This document shows, piece after piece, positions 7,639 through 9,006 of a DNA stretch of 9,006 bases. The DNA is taken from contig RFHX01000229.1 of the NCBI GenBank assembly GCA_003695725.1, forward strand, positions 1 through 9,006, read 5' to 3'. The translations under genes were made by a program, and so were the position numbers. The notes under the pieces were generated by a model. That model saw only the letters and a program-made list of their open reading frames with translations, was not told where the DNA came from and did not search any database. Source of the DNA: Candidatus Schekmanbacteria bacterium. GTDB taxonomy: Bacteria; Schekmanbacteria; GWA2-38-11; J061. The first letter of the stretch is position 1. Every line of letters starts with the position of its first letter.

Positions 7639-7653
7639 TACCTAGGTAGGGTA
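7639..7653. promoter_or_regulatory. Putative CsoR operator
   Basis: TACCTAGGTAGGGTA carries TACC at one end (7639-7642) and GGTA at the other (7650-7653). It contains the perfect 10-base palindrome TACCTAGGTA (7639-7648). On the - strand it reads ATACCCTACC at the promoter side, like the ATACCCTAC half of the known Bacillus subtilis copZA CsoR operator. It is a GC-rich island in AT-rich DNA and overlaps the csoR -10 hexamer, where a bound repressor would block RNA polymerase. Confidence 0.7.
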
Positions 7654-7678
7654 TATTTTATTTAGAAATATTTGTCAA
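7650..7678 (-). promoter_or_regulatory. Promoter of the csoR-copZ-copA operon
   Basis: On the - strand, a perfect TTGACA (7678-7673) is followed after 17 bases by TATACC (7655-7650), with the -10 partly inside the operator. Transcription would start near 7643, about 22 bases before the csoR ATG. The layout fits a copper-inducible promoter shut by CsoR. A 7-base inverted repeat flanks the -35 element. Confidence 0.65.
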
Positions 7679-7828
7679 ATAATATTTATGGCTTTTCCTC
7701 ACAAAAATGATATAAGGGTAAAAAATTAAATATGAGAGGATAAGACTAAAACATAGCTGAAAAATAATACCTTTTTGAAAAGCATTCCTTCCAGTCTGCT
7801 TTCTTCAAAAAATATCTTACAATCCAAA

Positions 7829-9006
7829 GTGAAAAAATATAAATACATACTTTGCATTTATCCTTACGAAAAGGAACTTTCCTCAACTGGTTTTATGCCT
7901 CCCTTGGGACTTGAAAGTATTGCATCATCTGTAAAAGATCTATGCGAGACAATAGAAATAGTAGATTTGCGCTATGAAAAAAAACCATTGAGCCACTTCT
8001 TTGCCAAAAGACCTGATGCTGTTTTAATCAGTATAAATTGGTATTACGAAAAAAAGAAAGTTAAAAGAATAGTTTCCTCTATCCCCTCGAAGATTTTAAC
8101 AATTGTTGGTGGAAGGGAAGCAACAGAAAAAGCTGACACTTTTTTTTCTGATTGTCCAAATATCGATTTCATCATCAGAGGCGAAGGTGATAAAGCAATA
8201 GTTGAACTTTTAAGCGGATTAAAAAAAGAAAAAATAAAAGGGCTTTCCTATAGGAAAGGTGAAAGAATCATTCACAATCCACTAAGAAATATAACAGAAC
8301 TGAATCACTTTTATGATATTGACAGAAGCCTTCGCAAATATGAATACAAATTCATTATAAATGGTTTGAATTTAGGGCATAATGTTGATGGAATATTTTC
8401 TTCTCGAGGATGCCCCTATAACTGTAAATTCTGTTCTTTCAATTTCACGCCAACAGGCGAAAAGATTAAATGGAGAGGCAGAAAACCAGAAGATGTAGTT
8501 AATGAAATAAAGAAAATAAGCTCAAAAATAATTATCTTTCTCGATGAAAATTTTACTTTCAATCTAAAAAGGGTTGAAAGTATATGTGATTTGTTAATCA
8601 AAGAAAAAATTAAAAAATTTTTCGTGGCAAACTCGAGAATCGAAATCTCAAAAAATCCCACGGTCCTCTCAAAAATGTATAAAGCCGGCTTTCGAATATT
8701 GACTCTTGGCATTGAATCATCTCAAAACCATATCTTAACTCGTTTGAAAAAAGGATTTACAAGGGAAGAATTGGAAAAAGGATTTAAAGTCTTAAAGCAA
8801 TTTAAAATTTTTACTCACGGATATTTTATTATTGGTAATATTAATGAAACGGAAAATGAAATGCTCGATACTTCAAATTTTGCCAGAAAAGTTGGTTTAT
8901 ATTCATTAGGAGTCAGCAACTTAAGATGTGCCGTATCAACTCCTTTATATTCAGAAATCAAAAATACACCGGGTTATTACATCGATAAAAAAGAAAGAGT
9001 TTATTC
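7829..9006 (+). CDS. B12-binding-domain radical SAM protein, 3' end outside window
   Basis: Only the first 392 codons are present; the reading frame is open to the window edge. The N-terminal half looks like a cobalamin-binding domain of the radical SAM type: 'ILCIYP' at the start, MPPLGLE (23-29) and RGEGD (117-121). The DxHxxG cobalamin-ligand motif is not visible. The radical SAM domain follows with RGCPYNCKFC, giving the [4Fe-4S] ligands C195, C199 and C202, then 'WRGRKPEDVV', 'FLDENF' and GIESS (294-298). Such proteins catalyse methyl transfer, ring formation or other radical steps; the substrate cannot be told here. GTG at 7829 is chosen because it puts 'MKKYKYILCIYP' at the normal domain start. 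It has no clear ribosome-binding site, and an in-frame TTG at 7775 would add 18 residues. It is divergent from csoR. Confidence 0.9.
   Translation, partial: MKKYKYILCIYPYEKELSSTGFMPPLGLESIASSVKDLCETIEIVDLRYEKKPLSHFFAKRPDAVLISINWYYEKKKVKRIVSSIPSKILTIVGGREATEKADTFFSDCPNIDFIIRGEGDKAIVELLSGLKKEKIKGLSYRKGERIIHNPLRNITELNHFYDIDRSLRKYEYKFIINGLNLGHNVDGIFSSRGCPYNCKFCSFNFTPTGEKIKWRGRKPEDVVNEIKKISSKIIIFLDENFTFNLKRVESICDLLIKEKIKKFFVANSRIEISKNPTVLSKMYKAGFRILTLGIESSQNHILTRLKKGFTREELEKGFKVLKQFKIFTHGYFIIGNINETENEMLDTSNFARKVGLYSLGVSNLRCAVSTPLYSEIKNTPGYYIDKKERVY

Noticed and set aside
7311-7649. 112-residue open frame on the + strand opposite csoR
   Set aside because: It covers csoR and its operator in antisense; csoR has full family motifs, so this frame is a shadow.
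8416-8712. 98-residue open frame on the - strand at the right end
   Set aside because: It is the antisense of the radical SAM gene, whose motifs are intact on the + strand.

Overview
This is an AT-rich stretch (about one third GC by eye) of a bacterial chromosome. The gene content suggests a Gram-negative anaerobe-like lineage of the Desulfobacterota ('Deltaproteobacteria') type or a related low-GC candidate phylum. The pointers are a GspN-like envelope protein, a DUF4911-type small protein and a long-chain polyprenyl diphosphate synthase typical of quinone makers. This placement is inference; no rRNA or other phylogenetic marker is present. TTG and GTG starts are used several times. No tRNA, rRNA, CRISPR array, insertion sequence or phage gene was found.

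Left part, + strand (76-2783): a sigma70-like promoter is followed by a compact operon. It encodes a polyprenyl diphosphate synthase (both Asp-rich motifs intact), a 76-residue DUF4911-like protein with a TTG start, and a TldD-family metallopeptidase that overlaps it by 8 bases. The usual TldE/PmbA partner is not in the window.

Middle part, + strand (2844-4271): a near-consensus promoter drives a 111-residue exported protein of unknown function, followed by a weak terminator-like hairpin. Next comes a gspN-like gene with one N-terminal membrane anchor, unaccompanied by other type II secretion genes. It converges on the copper operon with only 12 bases between the two stop codons.

Right part, - strand (7678 down to 4284): a complete copper-efflux operon in the order csoR-copZ-copA. 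CsoR has the C-H-C copper-binding triad, CopZ is a one-domain chaperone, and CopA is a P1B-1 ATPase with three N-terminal metal-binding domains and a Met/His-rich external loop. A TTGACA-17-TATACC promoter precedes csoR. Its -10 is overlapped by a TACC...GGTA operator-like palindrome, as expected for CsoR autoregulation: Cu(I) would release CsoR, CopZ would carry Cu(I), and CopA would export it.

Far right, + strand (7829-9006): the first 392 codons of a B12-binding-domain radical SAM protein, divergent from csoR and cut off by the window end. No wholly new system is evident. The most informative parts are the copper operon with its operator, the uncharacterised exported protein under a strong promoter, and the isolated tldD and gspN genes.
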